A stretch of DNA of 55,974 nt from Pseudomonadota bacterium (GTDB taxonomy: Bacteria > Myxococcota_A > UBA796 > GCA-2862545). Below the pieces are notes generated by a model, which saw nothing but the letters and a program-made list of their open reading frames with translations, searched no databases and was not told the DNA's origin. This document shows positions 1 through 7,511 of this stretch, in pieces. Location: assembly GCA_023954855.1 (NCBI GenBank), contig JAGSGY010000030.1:1-55974 (forward strand). Reading direction: 5' to 3'. A program made the position numbers and the translations under genes. How positions within the stretch are numbered: position 1 is the stretch's first letter; every line of letters starts with the position of its first letter.

Positions 1-632
1 ACGTCTTCCGCAATCCTCGTTCGCAGGGGACCTTCCATGACACCGCCGCGAAGGTCGAAGCGATGCGGCAGGCACTCGACACCCATCGCGGTGATGCCTT
101 CTGGGACGAGACCGCCGTGCTCGCCGGACGTGTCGAGTTGCTCTGGGCCAGCATTGCCACCGACATCGAGCTTCCCGAGCGCGTCGTGCACGGCGACCTC
201 AAGATCTCGAACTTGCGCTTTCAGGGTGGCGAAGCCATCGCGCTCATCGATCTCGACACGCTGGCACGGGGCACGCTGGATGCCGAGCTCGGCGATGCCT
301 TGCGCTCGTGGTGCAACACCGCTGGGGAAGATGCACCGCCGACCTTCGATCTCGATGTGCTCGGCGCGGCGATGCGGGGCTACGCGAGTGAGGCAGAGGG
401 CGTCACCGATGCCGAGTGGGAGTCGGTGGTGTCGGGCACCATGCGCATCGCAGTCGAGTTGGCGGCGCGGTTTGCCGCGGACGCCCTTGAGCGGAACTAC
501 TTTGGCTTCGATCCCGCGCTGGGATCGGGCCGACACAACGTGATCCGCGCGCAGGGTCAGCTCGACTTGGCCGAACAGATCGCCGCGGTGCGGGCACGGG
601 CGGAGCAAGTCGTCGCTGCCGCCCGAGGCTGA
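1..632 (+). CDS. Phosphotransferase (APH / N-acetylhexosamine kinase-like), 3' part
   Basis: The gene enters from the left edge; 209 C-terminal residues are visible in the frame beginning at base 3. It carries the Brenner-type catalytic motif HGDLKISN followed by the metal-binding stretch IDLDT, both typical of the aminoglycoside phosphotransferase/choline kinase fold. The downstream GDALRSWCNTAGED stretch resembles NahK-like sugar kinases, which phosphorylate N-acetylhexosamines at C1, rather than antibiotic-modifying enzymes. The ATP-binding N-lobe lies outside the window, so the substrate cannot be read. It ends one base before the convergent DUF493 gene. Family assignment is good; the sugar substrate is inference. 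Confidence 0.75.
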   Translation, partial: VFRNPRSQGTFHDTAAKVEAMRQALDTHRGDAFWDETAVLAGRVELLWASIATDIELPERVVHGDLKISNLRFQGGEAIALIDLDTLARGTLDAELGDALRSWCNTAGEDAPPTFDLDVLGAAMRGYASEAEGVTDAEWESVVSGTMRIAVELAARFAADALERNYFGFDPALGSGRHNVIRAQGQLDLAEQIAAVRARAEQVVAAARG

Positions 633-908
633 CTACATCTGCAGCCGCACGCCCTCGATGGTGCCGATGCACGCGAAGCCGTCGAGTACCTTCTCGGCAT
701 TCGCGACGGTGAAGGTGATGCGCAGCGCGCAGTACTTCTTGGTGCGTGACCACGACTCGATGACCTCGTCGGGGCTCGAGCCGATGACCTCGGAGAGCGC
801 GAGGATGGCGGGCTCACGCGCTTCGGGAACGACGATGAACCGGAACTGGAACGGTCCTGGGAAAGTGTGCTGCTCCTCGAGCAGTTCGATTGCTTGGTCG
901 CGTTCCAT
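633..908 (-). CDS. DUF493 (YbeD-like) family protein
   Basis: A 91-residue protein matching the length and pattern of the DUF493/YbeD family: an N-terminal acidic helix, a central PFQFRFIV strand, and a C-terminal segment ending in a short beta strand. YbeD folds like an ACT-type regulatory domain, but its molecular role is not established. The start ATG is the first in the frame and the protein has the normal family size. It is transcribed divergently from pgi, about 70 bases away, and its stop abuts the phosphotransferase gene. Confidence 0.75.
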   Translation of the reverse strand: MERDQAIELLEEQHTFPGPFQFRFIVVPEAREPAILALSEVIGSSPDEVIESWSRTKKYCALRITFTVANAEKVLDGFACIGTIEGVRLQM

Positions 909-942
909 CGGTCCCGATGCCCCCAGTTGGCGCAGCCGTTAT

Positions 943-961
943 CCTGCCGAGGCCCGGCAGG
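943..961. promoter_or_regulatory. Perfect 7-bp inverted repeat in the DUF493-pgi intergenic region
   Basis: CCTGCCG (943-949) and CGGCAGG (955-961) form a perfect stem around a five-base loop. It sits between two divergent genes and overlaps a TATCCT hexamer (940-945) that could be a -10 element for pgi. It may be an operator or a leader hairpin. No matching -35 is visible. Confidence 0.3.
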
Positions 962-979
962 GCCACTCTGGAGGCGTCT

Positions 980-2470
980 GTGATCTTGTCTCACCCCCGC
1001 GGATGGCGTCTGGACGCGTCGGCTCTTGGCTTGGATGCGCGCGTGGATGCGCTCGACTGGCCCGCGGTGTTTGCAGCGATGGAAGAGCTCGAGGGCGGCG
1101 CGGTCGCGAATGCCGACGAGCAGCGTCAGGTGGGGCACTACTGGCTGCGGGCTCCCGAGCTGGCGCCGACGATGGGGCAGGCGCGCGGCGTGGGCGAGGC
1201 GGTCGAAGCCGTCGAGGAGTTCGCCGACCGGATTCGGTCGGGGTCGATTGTCGCCCTCGATGGGCTTCCGTTCACCGACGTGCTGCACATCGGCATCGGG
1301 GGCAGCGCCCTGGCTCCACAGCTGCTGACGCACGCACTTGGCGATGCCCATCTGGGCGTGCACTTTGTCGACAATGTCGATCCCGAGGGCGTTGTCCGTG
1401 CGCTTCTGGACATTGGTCCTCGACTTCGACACACGCTGGTGATTGTGGCGAGCAAGTCGGGCAACACCGTCGAGCCCATGGCCTCGCTCAAGGCCTTTGA
1501 GGAGGCTCTCGCTGCCGATGGTCTCGACCTGCCCTCCAGGGCGGTGGCGCTGACGTCTCCGGGCTCGCGACTCGACAAACGGGCTCGCAAAGAAGGCTGG
1601 TGCGCGGTGTTTCCCGTCTGGGAGTGGGTCGGTGGGCGGTTTGGGGCCACCTCGGTCGTGGGTCTCTTGCCGGCGGCACTCACGGGGGTCGCGCCAAGGG
1701 CGTTCCTCCAGGGTGCGCGCGAGATGGATGCCTGGACGCGCGCTGCGGATTGGCGCACCAATCCGGCCGCCGTACTTGCCGCCGCGTGGTTCGTGCTCGG
1801 CGATGGTGAGGGACGCCGGGACCTGTGCGTGTTGCCGTATCGCGACCGCCTCTCGATGCTGTCTCGCTTTCTGCAGCAGCTGGTGATGGAGTCCGTGGGC
1901 AAGGCCAAGGACCGCGCCGGCGAGCGAGTGGAGCACGGGCTCACCGTGTACGGCTACAAGGGCTCGACCGACCAGCACGCCTACGTGCAGCAGCTGCGCG
2001 ACGGTCGAAATGACGCGATCACGCACTTCATCCAGGTTCTCGGCGAGCCGCGCGGCTCCATGGCGATGGGCGACCTGCTCCAGGACTTCATGATCGGAAC
2101 GCGGCGTGCGCTGCTCGAGAACGGACGTCCCGCGCTGACCATCACCCTCGAGACGCTGGACGGGCCGAGCTTGGCGGGGCTTGTCGCGCTCTTCGAACGC
2201 GCCGTAGGCTTGTATGCGGAGCTAGTGAACCTCAACGCCTACCACCAGCCCGGTGTCGAGGCGGGCAAGAAGGCCGCTTTGGGCGCCTCTGCACTGCGTG
2301 AACGGCTGGTGGCTGCCCTCGTCGATCGCGAGCGCCGCCTCGAGGATCTGGCGGAGGTGTGCGGGGCCGAGGTCTCCGATGCGCGCGACCTGCTCGACCG
2401 TCTCGTCGCGACGCGGCGCGCAGTGAAGACGGCCAAAGGCTACCGCTCGCATCGCCCGCTGGACGGATAG
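980..2470 (+). CDS. pgi: Glucose-6-phosphate isomerase
   Basis: Interconverts glucose-6-phosphate and fructose-6-phosphate in the cytosol. The 496-residue protein has the sugar-phosphate-binding SIS stretches (IGIGGSALAPQL; ASKSGNTVEP), the first PGI signature in slightly altered form (GGRFGATS where GGRYS is usual), the catalytic-Glu stretch (QQLVMESVGKAKD) and the second signature (GYKGSTDQHAYVQQLRDG). I chose GTG at 980 because GGAGG lies five bases upstream and the N-terminus then matches a compact family length; the frame stays open further upstream without a better site. Identification is firm. Confidence 0.93.
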   Translation: MILSHPRGWRLDASALGLDARVDALDWPAVFAAMEELEGGAVANADEQRQVGHYWLRAPELAPTMGQARGVGEAVEAVEEFADRIRSGSIVALDGLPFTDVLHIGIGGSALAPQLLTHALGDAHLGVHFVDNVDPEGVVRALLDIGPRLRHTLVIVASKSGNTVEPMASLKAFEEALAADGLDLPSRAVALTSPGSRLDKRARKEGWCAVFPVWEWVGGRFGATSVVGLLPAALTGVAPRAFLQGAREMDAWTRAADWRTNPAAVLAAAWFVLGDGEGRRDLCVLPYRDRLSMLSRFLQQLVMESVGKAKDRAGERVEHGLTVYGYKGSTDQHAYVQQLRDGRNDAITHFIQVLGEPRGSMAMGDLLQDFMIGTRRALLENGRPALTITLETLDGPSLAGLVALFERAVGLYAELVNLNAYHQPGVEAGKKAALGASALRERLVAALVDRERRLEDLAEVCGAEVSDARDLLDRLVATRRAVKTAKGYRSHRPLDG

Positions 2471-2615
2471 GCCGGTTCGTTCGCGATCGCGCGTGCACCG
2501 GTGACCGGCTGGGCGCAGCGATCGCGGGGCCGCCAGAGTGAGTGGAGGGGTGGGCCAGACCCTGCTGAAGCGGCGGGCTTCTGGGCCGCGACGCTGTCAG
2601 GTGGCCGACGGCCCC

Positions 2616-2643
2616 TTGCGCGCTCCGTCGCCCCCGGTATCCT
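2616..2643 (+). promoter_or_regulatory. Candidate sigma70-type promoter for the 2703 lipoprotein gene
   Basis: TTGCGC (2616-2621) and TATCCT (2638-2643) are separated by 16 bases and lie about 60 bases before the GTG start at 2703. The rest of the 232-base gap after pgi (2471-2702) shows no gene. The match is moderate. Confidence 0.35.
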
Positions 2644-2702
2644 GACCGCCAACGTGCACCGAACCTTCTGCGATCGCGGAGGTCGGAACACCCGGAGGTC
2701 TC

Positions 2703-3440
2703 GTGACGTCGCTTCTCTTTCTCTCGCTGCTCGGCTGTGGCCAAATCCAAGACATGATCGCTGGGCAGGGGGCCTCGAAAGACACCGGAAGCGCACCGGC
2801 TGGCGCCGGGCTTAGCTCTGGTGGTGGCTCGAGCTCCGGTTCGGCTGGCGGCGCGGCCGATGCAGCCCCCCGCGGTCCCGTCGAGATTGGCGTCCGCACG
2901 ACGCCGGCGCCGACCAAGCTGATCAACGCCGGAAGCGACTCGTCGCTGCCGCCCCCACCGATCGCGCTCGATGCCACCCAGTGCAACGACGTCACCGACG
3001 GTGGCGAGATCACCAGCGGCTGCGTCACCGAGACGCTCAAGTGCGGCCAGACGGTGGTCGGTCACACGCGCGGTGGCGTGAACAAGTTCGACACCAAGTT
3101 CTGGGAGGCCAAGCGCTGCTGGCCTGCGACCGTCCAGCACGACGGTGGTGACGAGCGCGTCTACCGCTTCATTGGTCCCGAGACCGACCAGCGCGTCTAC
3201 TTCACCCTCGACACCCCGTGCGCCGACCTCGACCTGATGGTCATGCGCTGGACCGGTGATGAGTGTCCGACGAACGCGCAGAGCGTGGCGGACTGCGAGG
3301 CCAAGGTGCTCTCGGGCAGCAAGCGCGAGAAGGTCAGCGTGCCCGCGCGCGCCGGCTGGGAGTACATGGCCGTCGTCGAGGGCTCCGGCGACGAAGAGGG
3401 GCCGTTCGCCCTGACCGTCCAGTGCGGACCCTGGCGCTAA
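2703..3440 (+). CDS. Predicted lipoprotein with PPC-like domain (paralogue 1)
   Basis: A 245-residue exported protein. The N-terminus is a short hydrophobic signal followed by a lipobox (SLLGC, Cys about residue 12), then a Gly/Ser-rich flexible linker to about residue 55. The rest is a Cys-containing domain: a stretch with VGHTRGGVNKF, then VYRF...YFTLDTPCADLDL...VSVPARAGWEY. That last pattern resembles bacterial pre-peptidase C-terminal (PPC) beta-sandwich domains. It ends in QCGPWR, as does the next gene. GTG 2703 is preceded by GGAGG at four bases. The gene starting at 3442 is a clear paralogue. Function unknown. Confidence 0.7.
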   Translation: MTSLLFLSLLGCGQIQDMIAGQGASKDTGSAPAGAGLSSGGGSSSGSAGGAADAAPRGPVEIGVRTTPAPTKLINAGSDSSLPPPPIALDATQCNDVTDGGEITSGCVTETLKCGQTVVGHTRGGVNKFDTKFWEAKRCWPATVQHDGGDERVYRFIGPETDQRVYFTLDTPCADLDLMVMRWTGDECPTNAQSVADCEAKVLSGSKREKVSVPARAGWEYMAVVEGSGDEEGPFALTVQCGPWR

Positions 3441-3441
3441 C

Positions 3442-4161
3442 GTGGCCGACAAGCGCATGATCGCGGCCGGTGCGGTCGCTGTCGTCGTCCTCGGAGGCCT
3501 GGCCTGCGTCGGCGTTGGTGGCGGCGGGTTCTGGTACTACAAGCACCAGGAGTCGGTGGGCGAGCTGATGCCGACTGGCGAGGCGACTGTGGGCACCCGG
3601 CCGGCGGCCGAGATGCCGAGCTTGATCCCGAGCGCCCTGATCAATCCCGGCTCCGACACGAGTCTTCCGTGGCCGGTTCCGGGCATTACTTCTGCGCAGT
3701 GCGATGACCTGACCGACGGCGGCGATGTGCGGGCCGACGGCTGCATCACCGCCGAGATCCACTGCGACGAGACCATCGTCGGGCACACTCGCGGTGGCAT
3801 CGACGCCTTCAATACCAAGTTCTACGAGAAGGGGTTCTGCACCCCCGGAACCACGCAGCACGACGGTGGGGACGAGCGGGTCTACCTGTTCAAGAGCCCA
3901 CCCGGTAAGCACCGGATCTACTTCACGCTCGACACGCCCTGCGGCGACCTGGACGTGTCGGCGATGCGCTACCAAGGCGACGGCTGTCCCACCGAGGCCG
4001 GAACGCTCGGCGACTGCGAGATGCTGCGCAAGGACGGAACCGAGCGCGAGCGAATCAGCGTGCCGACCATGGACGAGTGGAAGTACTTGGTCGTGGTCGA
4101 GGGCGAAGGCGACGCTGAGGGCGCCTTCGCGCTGACCGCACAGTGTGGTCCCTGGCGCTAG
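3442..4161 (+). CDS. Membrane-anchored PPC-like protein (paralogue 2)
   Basis: A 239-residue paralogue of the preceding gene, starting with GTG one base after its stop. Residues 6-32 form a hydrophobic anchor ending in a Gly-rich turn (CVGVGGGGFWYYK); the Cys there is not in a convincing lipobox, so an uncleaved transmembrane anchor is more likely. The extracytoplasmic part shares the GHTRGG(I/V) stretch, the HDGGDERVY...YFTLDTPC core and the QCGPWR end with its neighbour. The PPC-like fold is inferred from the alternating hydrophobic pattern. The two genes look like a tandem duplication that changed the mode of membrane attachment. Confidence 0.7.
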   Translation: MADKRMIAAGAVAVVVLGGLACVGVGGGGFWYYKHQESVGELMPTGEATVGTRPAAEMPSLIPSALINPGSDTSLPWPVPGITSAQCDDLTDGGDVRADGCITAEIHCDETIVGHTRGGIDAFNTKFYEKGFCTPGTTQHDGGDERVYLFKSPPGKHRIYFTLDTPCGDLDVSAMRYQGDGCPTEAGTLGDCEMLRKDGTERERISVPTMDEWKYLVVVEGEGDAEGAFALTAQCGPWR

Positions 4162-4162
4162 C

Positions 4163-5137
4163 CTAAGGCTCGATCGGGTAGGTGAACTGCGCCGACGTGC
4201 CCGCGCCCGCCGAACCGGCTGGGTAGGTCACGGTGTAGGTGCAGGTGCCCTCCATTACGCCGGTGACCTCGAACCAGCCCGTCTCGTACTGAGCGGTTCC
4301 TGCAGCCACGGCGTCACTGGTGAGCTCGACCGTGCAGATCGTCGGCGAGTCCGAGGTGACCGCGATGGTCGCGTTGGCCTGACAGACCGTCTCGCCGGCC
4401 ACAGTCGGCAGCACGTAGAAGGGGTTCGTGTCGCCCACGTCGATGTCTTCGAGCACAAAGGGAATCGGGTCGGCAATGCCGTCGATCTGGGCCTCATCGG
4501 CGATCGTGAGCTCGAGGACGCTGCCGTCGATGTCGCTGGTGAGGGTCACGTCACCGGCCGCCAGGGTGTCGTAGCGCATGTATTGCTGGCCCTGGAACTC
4601 GGCGTCGCGCTTGAGCTTCGTCTCGTCCGAGGACACGACCGGGTAGTAGCCGTAGCCGATGACGGCTTGGCCGTTCGACATCTCGAACTCGAAGGGCACG
4701 TAGACAGCCATGCCGCTCATGTAGGCGCCACCGTCGGCACAGGTGTGGCTGAGCTTGTGGACCTCGGGGGCCCTGGAATTCATGTTCACCGAGTCGGTCA
4801 TGACCGTACCGTCTTCGGTGTCGGCCTCGACGCTGATCTCGACGTTGCCGTCACCCACGCCGGTCAGCGTCAGCTTGGCCTCGGCGAAGTCGGCGACCTC
4901 GATGACGGTCTCGTCGTCGCTCGATGCGGCGGTGAGCGTCACTGGCGTGTTGGTACCGACCTCGGCAACGCGAATGTCGAGCGAAGCGCCAATCGCGATG
5001 GGCTTGTTGAAATCTAGGACGTCGTCGTCGGCATCGTAGGTGAAGGTCAGGTTGCCTTCGTTGCCGGTAATCGTCGAGTCACACGCGGCGAGCGCGAGCA
5101 CGGTCACCGCGGCTAGCGCGATCTTGGTATGCGTCAT
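4163..5137 (-). CDS. Predicted lipoprotein with Ig-like repeats
   Basis: A 324-residue protein with a signal peptide and a good lipobox (LALAAC, Cys about residue 19). The mature part is acidic and beta-rich. Residues about 30-110 resemble bacterial Ig-like (Big2-type) domains, and a similar pattern returns near residues 250-320 (CTVEL...YTVTYPAG). It lies convergent to the two PPC-like genes with one base between the stops. No catalytic motif is visible; surface exposure or periplasmic display is inferred. Function unknown. Confidence 0.65.
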   Translation of the reverse strand: MTHTKIALAAVTVLALAACDSTITGNEGNLTFTYDADDDVLDFNKPIAIGASLDIRVAEVGTNTPVTLTAASSDDETVIEVADFAEAKLTLTGVGDGNVEISVEADTEDGTVMTDSVNMNSRAPEVHKLSHTCADGGAYMSGMAVYVPFEFEMSNGQAVIGYGYYPVVSSDETKLKRDAEFQGQQYMRYDTLAAGDVTLTSDIDGSVLELTIADEAQIDGIADPIPFVLEDIDVGDTNPFYVLPTVAGETVCQANATIAVTSDSPTICTVELTSDAVAAGTAQYETGWFEVTGVMEGTCTYTVTYPAGSAGAGTSAQFTYPIEP

Positions 5138-5187
5138 GGGGTTCCTCCTCGCTTATTGGAACCCGCAGGACGCTTCCCCGAGACATT

Positions 5188-6987
5188 TTATTTTGCTGCG
5201 GGCCCAGATCCTTCCTGGATCGCCTCTGCAGCCAGGGTGACGAGCTCGAACCAAAGCGTGGCACCCTCTCCCGGAGGGCTCTCGTAGCCAATCGAACCGC
5301 CGTGCCCGTCGATGATGGCCTTGGACACGGCCAGTCCGAGTCCCGTGCCTGGCTTCTGGCGCCCAGGACCGGAGTCCGCTTGTTGGAATGCGCTGAAGAT
5401 GCGGTCGTGAAACTCCGGCGGAATGCCAGGGCCTTGGTCGGTGACGACGACCCGCACGCGTCCGTCGAGTGGGTGCAGGCTCACTGCAATCTCGCCATCA
5501 TCGGGGGAGTACTTCAGTGCGTTGCTCAGGAGGTTCTGCAGGACCTGAATAATGCGGTCTGGATCGGCGTTGACCCAGCAACTTCGCTCCGCGCCCGTGA
5601 TGCGAATCGGAATGTCTCGGGGGTCGTAGCCTTGGCTTGCCTCGACGGCCTGCAGCACGAGCTGGTCGAGCTGCACGGGCTGTGGGATGATGATCAGCTG
5701 GCCACGCTCCACGCGCTGCATGTCGAGCAGATCGTTCACCAAGCGAATCAGTCGCTCACTGTTGTCGAAGGCCCGCTGCAACATGCCCTGGCTCGCGGCA
5801 CCGATGGGCCCGGTGACGCCGGCGAGAACGAGCCGCAGAGAGCCGTAGACCGCCGTGATCGGAGTCCGGAGCTCGTGGCTGACGGTGGAGACGAAATCCG
5901 CCTTCAGCTGATCCAGACGCATACGCTCTGAGATGTCCCGAATCGAGAGAACGCTTCGCACGCCGCCTTCTCCGGCGATGAGCGCGATCGAGATCTCGAC
6001 GGGCACGGGCTCGGCCTCATCGGTGACGAGGGTCCATTGGGTGATGCGGCCGACGTCCTGGTCCAGGCTGTCGTCGAGCTCTCCGTGAGCGGGGATCAAG
6101 AAGGCGCGTAGCGGCTCGCCGACTGGATCGCGCCCAAGCAGACCGCGGATCGCCTCGTTCGATTCGGTGACGACGTGATGGGAGTCGACCACGAGCAGGC
6201 CGTCCATCAGAGACTGGAGGATGGCGTTGGTGCGCTGGGCCGTGGCGGCGAGCTGGGCGGTGCGTTCCTCGACGCGGTGTTCGAGTTGCTGGTGCGTGGC
6301 GAGGAGCTGGGCCTCGCGGAGCTCGATGGCGTCGAGCAGCTCATTGACCCGCAGCCCGAGATCGGTGATCTCGTCTTGAGTTCCCAGAGCCACCGGAACA
6401 CGGAAGGTGCCTTCTTCGGCCAAACGCACGTGGTCGATGGCCGAAGACAGCGCGATGATTCGTCGAGAGACCACGCCCTCGAGTGCCCAAGCCAGTCCGA
6501 AGGCGAGCATGACCCCAGCGAGGCCGACGAGCAGTGCGGCCGATCGGATCGATGCACTCTGTTCGCGCAGGTCTTCCGTTCCCACCTCGAGAACGACGAC
6601 GCCGACCCAGTCGCCCTCTTGGCCAATCGCTCGCTGGACAATCAGGGTGTCTTCGCCAGCCCGGAACGGCAGGGTGGGGGTGGCTCTTGCTCCCTCGGGC
6701 GCGATGGCGAACAGCTCTTGGTTCATGTCGTAGATCGCGACCCGCCTCACCTGCGGATCGACACGGGCGACCTCGGCGGCCTCCGCAGCTGCACCCTCGT
6801 CCAAGAAATACAGCGGCGCGCTGGCGTTGTAGGCCACGACGCGAGCCAGGCTCTCGAGCTCATCCAGGCGGTTCTGTTGGGCGCCAGCTTCGAGACGCGG
6901 AATGAGCATGAGTGCGAGGAACAGCATCACCGAGACCACGGCGACGACCTGAATCAAGACGATGCGGGCGCGCAGGTGTAGCTGCAT
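5188..6987 (-). CDS. Sensor histidine kinase with CHASE8-like periplasmic domain
   Basis: A 599-residue inner-membrane kinase. TM1 spans about residues 9-29. A periplasmic domain (about 30-150) with LARVVAYNASAPLYFLD and VRRVAIYD resembles the CHASE8 sensor of YfiN-type proteins. TM2 is about 158-180, followed by HAMP, a coiled coil and a PAS domain (about 270-370). HisKA carries VSHELRTP, and the ATPase domain has an intact N box (NLLSNALKYS), DQGPGIP and GTGLGL. The ATG at 6987 overlaps the stop of the YfiR-like gene (TGATG), so the pair is translationally coupled. No response regulator is adjacent. The kinase call is firm; the CHASE8 call rests on pattern. Confidence 0.85.
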   Translation of the reverse strand: MQLHLRARIVLIQVVAVVSVMLFLALMLIPRLEAGAQQNRLDELESLARVVAYNASAPLYFLDEGAAAEAAEVARVDPQVRRVAIYDMNQELFAIAPEGARATPTLPFRAGEDTLIVQRAIGQEGDWVGVVVLEVGTEDLREQSASIRSAALLVGLAGVMLAFGLAWALEGVVSRRIIALSSAIDHVRLAEEGTFRVPVALGTQDEITDLGLRVNELLDAIELREAQLLATHQQLEHRVEERTAQLAATAQRTNAILQSLMDGLLVVDSHHVVTESNEAIRGLLGRDPVGEPLRAFLIPAHGELDDSLDQDVGRITQWTLVTDEAEPVPVEISIALIAGEGGVRSVLSIRDISERMRLDQLKADFVSTVSHELRTPITAVYGSLRLVLAGVTGPIGAASQGMLQRAFDNSERLIRLVNDLLDMQRVERGQLIIIPQPVQLDQLVLQAVEASQGYDPRDIPIRITGAERSCWVNADPDRIIQVLQNLLSNALKYSPDDGEIAVSLHPLDGRVRVVVTDQGPGIPPEFHDRIFSAFQQADSGPGRQKPGTGLGLAVSKAIIDGHGGSIGYESPPGEGATLWFELVTLAAEAIQEGSGPAAK

Positions 6988-7511
6988 CAGCGACCTGCCC
7001 TGGCCAAGCGCATCAGCTCGGCGCCGAGCCGAACCCCGCGCGCCTTGGCGTTTGGCTGGTTGGCATCGAAGCGCAGCTTGTCGTTCTGCCAGAAGAACCC
7101 GATGGCGGCGCCCACGGCGATGAGCCCGGCGTGGTCGCCCACGATCAGGGTGCCTTCCTCGGCGGACGAGATCACGCTGTGCGCAGCCGACCCCTCGCCG
7201 CGCAGGTAGAGAACGGTGCACGGCCCGAGGTCGCCGTTGAGCTCAGACCAGCCCACGGACTGCACGACCACGGGCTTTGCCCCGTTCAGCTTGGCGCTCA
7301 CCTCGGTCAGGGCCCTCGCGACTTCAGGAGCGCCGATGACCCGAATATGAATCTCGGTAGGCGGTGTCTCGTACTCGACGTAGCGCAGGAAGCGCAGCAG
7401 GAAGACGGCCTTGAGCTCATCGGGCTCCGTGGCTCCAGCGACCGTCGGCGCAAGGAGCGTCGCGACGAGGCCTGCCAAGAAGGCACGCCGGCTCAGGAAC
7501 GCCAAGCTCAC
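6987..7511 (-). CDS. YfiR-like (DUF4154) periplasmic protein
   Basis: A 174-residue protein of the DUF4154/YfiR family. It has the hallmark ELKAVFLLRFLRYVEY start of the mature domain and a C-terminal FFWQNDKLRFDANQPNAK segment. YfiR is a periplasmic repressor of the CHASE8-containing cyclase YfiN in Pseudomonas. The N-terminus has a twin-arginine stretch (SRRAFLAGL, Arg 8-9) before a hydrophobic core, so Tat export is possible. The GTG start overlaps the stop of the upstream receptor gene (GTGA), and its own stop overlaps the kinase start. I infer that it conveys the receptor's or periplasm's state to the adjacent kinase. Confidence 0.82.
   Translation of the reverse strand: MSLAFLSRRAFLAGLVATLLAPTVAGATEPDELKAVFLLRFLRYVEYETPPTEIHIRVIGAPEVARALTEVSAKLNGAKPVVVQSVGWSELNGDLGPCTVLYLRGEGSAAHSVISSAEEGTLIVGDHAGLIAVGAAIGFFWQNDKLRFDANQPNAKARGVRLGAELMRLARAGR

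Noticed and set aside
1-632. Aminoglycoside resistance gene
   Set aside because: The APH-type motifs are shared with sugar and choline kinases, and the DLDT...GDALR pattern fits NahK-like sugar kinases better.
557-2026. Long minus-strand open frame opposite pgi
   Set aside because: It is antisense to a firmly identified gene and its translation is Arg/Pro/Ser-rich with no family pattern; such shadow frames are common at this GC content.
4145-5017. 290-codon plus-strand frame opposite the Ig-like lipoprotein
   Set aside because: The minus-strand protein has a signal peptide and lipobox; the plus-strand frame has neither and is Gly/Val/Asp-rich.
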